Position numbers and translations under genes: made by a program. Below, one piece after another: positions 62,157 through 64,000 of a stretch of 64,000 nt of DNA. The DNA is taken from the NCBI GenBank assembly GCA_041671525.1, contig JBAZBJ010000006.1:1-64000 (forward strand), in the 5' to 3' direction. Below the pieces are notes generated by a model that saw only the letters and a list, made by a program, of their open reading frames with translations, had not been told where the DNA came from and made no database searches. This stretch comes from UBA11098 sp041671525 (GTDB lineage: Bacteria > Patescibacteriota > Minisyncoccia > Moranbacterales > UBA2206). Each line of letters begins with the position of its first letter. The stretch's first letter is position 1.

Positions 62157-62537
62157 ACACAAACTGTGGATAACTTTAGTATAAAGTGCCCTGAGTAGGC
62201 GCTTTTAAAATCACTTAAGATTACTATGGCTCAAATAAGCCAAAAAACTTTAAACAGCAATTTTTGACCAAATAAAGTAAATTACTTCTTGACAAGGTCT
62301 GAAATATCACTATAATTAGGAATACACTTGTCAAGTCTCCGCCAGCTGGCGGATTGGCATACTCTTATCTTCAAGAACTAGGTCCGTAGGGTGAATGTGT
62401 ACTTAAGCAAAAAATGGCTTTTCTAAGCCGCAAAAGGGGAAACAATTTTGCTTCAACACAACAGCGTCAATTAAATAATAAATCATTAAACTCATCGAGT
62501 TTATTTATTCCTTAGACTTTTAACGGAATAAATAGGG
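62142..62537 (+). promoter_or_regulatory. Intergenic region and rpoB leader
   Basis: About 400 nt without a gene. It holds one DnaA-box match (TGTGGATAA, 62165-62173), a GGCTCAAATAAGCC palindrome (62229-62242), the rpoB promoter, and a 215-nt leader. The leader contains TCCGCCAGCTGGCGGA (62339-62354) and GGCTTTTCTAAGCC (62414-62427). I see no small ORF of interest in it. Confidence 0.5.
62289..62316 (+). promoter_or_regulatory. Promoter of rpoB
   Basis: TTGACA, 16 nt, TATAAT: full consensus hexamers. Confidence 0.85.
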
Positions 62538-64000
62538 ATGAGCGATATTTTTATGCTCAAAAATGAGAAAGAACTGATGGTGAAAGAATCCTTCAGCAAC
62601 CAGTCGTCTCTGTCTAAGCGAAAATTTTTCAAAAAGTTTTCGATGGTGTCGCTGCCGAACCTGATCGAGGTGCAGCTTAACTCCTATGAGTGGCTGTTGG
62701 AAAAGGGTCTCAAGGACCTGTTGCAGGAAGTCAATCCAGTTACAGACTTCACCGGCAAGGATCTGGAATTGTTTTTTGAAGATTATTATCTGGACGAACC
62801 GAAGTATGACGAAGTAACCGCCAAAAACAAGAACATATCCTATGAAGCACCGTTGCGCTGCAAGGTGAAACTGATTATCAAAAAGACTGGCGAAATCAAG
62901 GAGCAAGAAATTTACTTGGGCGACTTCCCAATCATGACTGAACGCGGAACGTTCATCATCAATGGCGTGGAACGTGTCGTGGTTTCTCAGTTGATCCGCA
63001 GCCCGGGCGTGTTCTTCACGATGGAATACCAAAAAGGCAAGAAACTGTTTGGCGCCAAGATCATCCCAAACCGTGGCGCCTGGTTGGAAATCGACACGGA
63101 CTTTGACGGCGTGTTGTCCGTCAAAATCGATCGCAAAAGAAAAGTGCCGGTGACCTCATTACTCCGTGCTTTTGGATATTCCACCGACAAACAACTTTTG
63201 GATCTGTTTGACAAGGTGGATGTGTCCGAAGTGAATTATATTTCTCAGACCATCGCCAAAGATGTGGCCAAGAATCAGGCGGAGGGTTACAAGGAAGTCT
63301 ATAAGAGAATTCGACCAGGTGATCTGGCCACCGCCGAGAACGCGAAGTCGATGATTGACGCGATGTTTTTTGATTTTGAAAGATATGATTTCGGTGATGT
63401 GGGACGTTATCGTTTGAACCAAAGATTGGAACTCAATTTCCCCAATGATGAAGCGCACCGCATTTTGATGCGTGAAGATTTGATCGCGATCATTGCGGAA
63501 ATCATCCGGCTCAACAATGATCCGATGGCCATTGCTGATGATATTGATCATTTGGGCAACCGGCGCGTGCGCGCGGTGGGCGAATTGGTGCAGAACAAAT
63601 TGCGGGTCGGTCTGGCTCGCATGGCGCGAAACATCAAAGACCGTATGAGTACCTGCGAATTGGAAACCGTGGTGCCAGGACAACTCATCAATTCACGACC
63701 GGTGGCGGCTTCGATCAAAGAATTTTTTGCGAGTTCACAACTTTCCCAGTTTATGGATCAGGTCAATCCGTTGGCCGAATTGGAACACAAGCGCCGTCTG
63801 TCCGCGATGGGGCCGGGTGGCTTGACTCGAGAACGCGCGGGCTTTGAAGTGCGTGATGTGCATCATTCGCACTATGGCCGCATCTGTCCGGTAGAAACAC
63901 CGGAAGGTCCGAACATTGGTTTGGTGGGTCACTTGGCGACCTATGCCAAGGTGAATGAGTACGGATTTTTGGAAACCCCGTATTTGAAAGTGTATCGGGA
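62538..64000 (+). CDS. rpoB: DNA-directed RNA polymerase beta subunit (5' part)
   Basis: The frame runs open to the end of the window (487 codons). The translation has the beta-subunit landmarks: FSMVSLPNLIEVQLNSYEWLL near the start, GDFPIMTERGTFIINGVERVVVSQLIRSPGVFF, and the rifampicin region SSQLSQFMDQVNPLAELEHKRRLSAMGPGGLTRERAGFEVRDVHHSHYGRICPVETPEGPNIGLV. Residues equal to E. coli Asp516, His526, Arg529 and Ser531 are conserved. The start is the ATG at 62538; ATGs at 62553 and 62580 are less likely. It has its own promoter, with no rplJL upstream. Confidence 0.97.
   Translation, partial: MSDIFMLKNEKELMVKESFSNQSSLSKRKFFKKFSMVSLPNLIEVQLNSYEWLLEKGLKDLLQEVNPVTDFTGKDLELFFEDYYLDEPKYDEVTAKNKNISYEAPLRCKVKLIIKKTGEIKEQEIYLGDFPIMTERGTFIINGVERVVVSQLIRSPGVFFTMEYQKGKKLFGAKIIPNRGAWLEIDTDFDGVLSVKIDRKRKVPVTSLLRAFGYSTDKQLLDLFDKVDVSEVNYISQTIAKDVAKNQAEGYKEVYKRIRPGDLATAENAKSMIDAMFFDFERYDFGDVGRYRLNQRLELNFPNDEAHRILMREDLIAIIAEIIRLNNDPMAIADDIDHLGNRRVRAVGELVQNKLRVGLARMARNIKDRMSTCELETVVPGQLINSRPVAASIKEFFASSQLSQFMDQVNPLAELEHKRRLSAMGPGGLTRERAGFEVRDVHHSHYGRICPVETPEGPNIGLVGHLATYAKVNEYGFLETPYLKVYR

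Noticed and set aside
62165..62173. Replication origin (DnaA box TGTGGATAA here and at 42632)
   Set aside because: These are single isolated boxes with no AT-rich unwinding region and no dnaA or dnaN nearby.

Overview
The window looks like a chromosome segment from a Patescibacteria (Candidate Phyla Radiation) bacterium, probably of Parcubacteria type. The evidence is compact housekeeping genes mixed with small proteins of no recognisable family, a cluster of six VirB2/TrbC-like pilin proteins, a DUF4446 protein, a very short TsaB-like protein, and very many short palindromic repeats. TGA is used as a normal stop codon (for example at 43906-43908), so this is not one of the lineages that recode UGA. 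No rRNA genes, CRISPR array or complete insertion sequence are present; one IS end (ISL3-like) enters from the left edge. Fifteen tRNA genes are scattered through the window.

Layout. 1-4430: IS end, a response regulator, an NYN-domain protein, rpsO and a UvrD/PcrA helicase. 4440-7200: a LysM-CHAP cell-wall protein with a structured leader, a Xer-type recombinase, tRNA-Met and tRNA-Val. 7200-16470: an HTH/LAGLIDADG-like gene touching tRNA-Val, ftsH, tilS, a small nucleotide kinase, a protein-kinase-like gene, rpsA and a metallo-beta-lactamase-fold protein. 16615-22491: gyrA, an O-antigen-ligase-like gene full of parS-like palindromes, and a nitronate monooxygenase. 22690-31050: a second HTH/LAGLIDADG-like gene touching tRNA-Ala, cca, a cupredoxin, rluD, rplS, a true LAGLIDADG gene running into tRNA-Leu, and a tRNA cluster. 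31077-38192: DNA repair and phosphoesterase genes (family 4 UDG, nfo, an LpxH-like gene), then nrnA-rbfA-infB-DUF4446. 38265-44819: tRNA-Ser, a methyltransferase, a solute-binding lipoprotein and the six pilin-like genes. 44883-55167: two large unknown genes, then nusA, ppa, tig-clpP, gpmI, rny and a HU gene. 55290-64000: tRNA-Gly and tRNA-Pro, a lipid-anchored or membrane-anchored unknown, an amidase, an ApbE plus ferric-reductase-like module, small unknowns, a TsaB-like stub, and the 5' part of rpoB.

Genes that work together include translation and RNA turnover (rpsO, rpsA, rplS, infB, rbfA, nusA, rny, tilS, cca, rluD and the tRNAs), protein quality control (ftsH, tig, clpP), base-excision repair (UDG, Nfo, UvrD/PcrA), and cell-wall hydrolysis (LysM-CHAP, 3D-domain protein, amidase).

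Three signals stand out. First, three putative mobile endonuclease-type genes all lie co-oriented with their 3' ends at, or inside, the 5' end of a tRNA gene. Second, ten intact or split copies of a parS-like palindrome lie inside one membrane-protein gene. Third, a 20-bp palindrome is nested inside four other repeat families, and several repeat families are inserted in frame in essential genes. In addition, about nine genes have a -10 box only 4 to 12 nt before the ATG, which points to widespread leaderless mRNAs.
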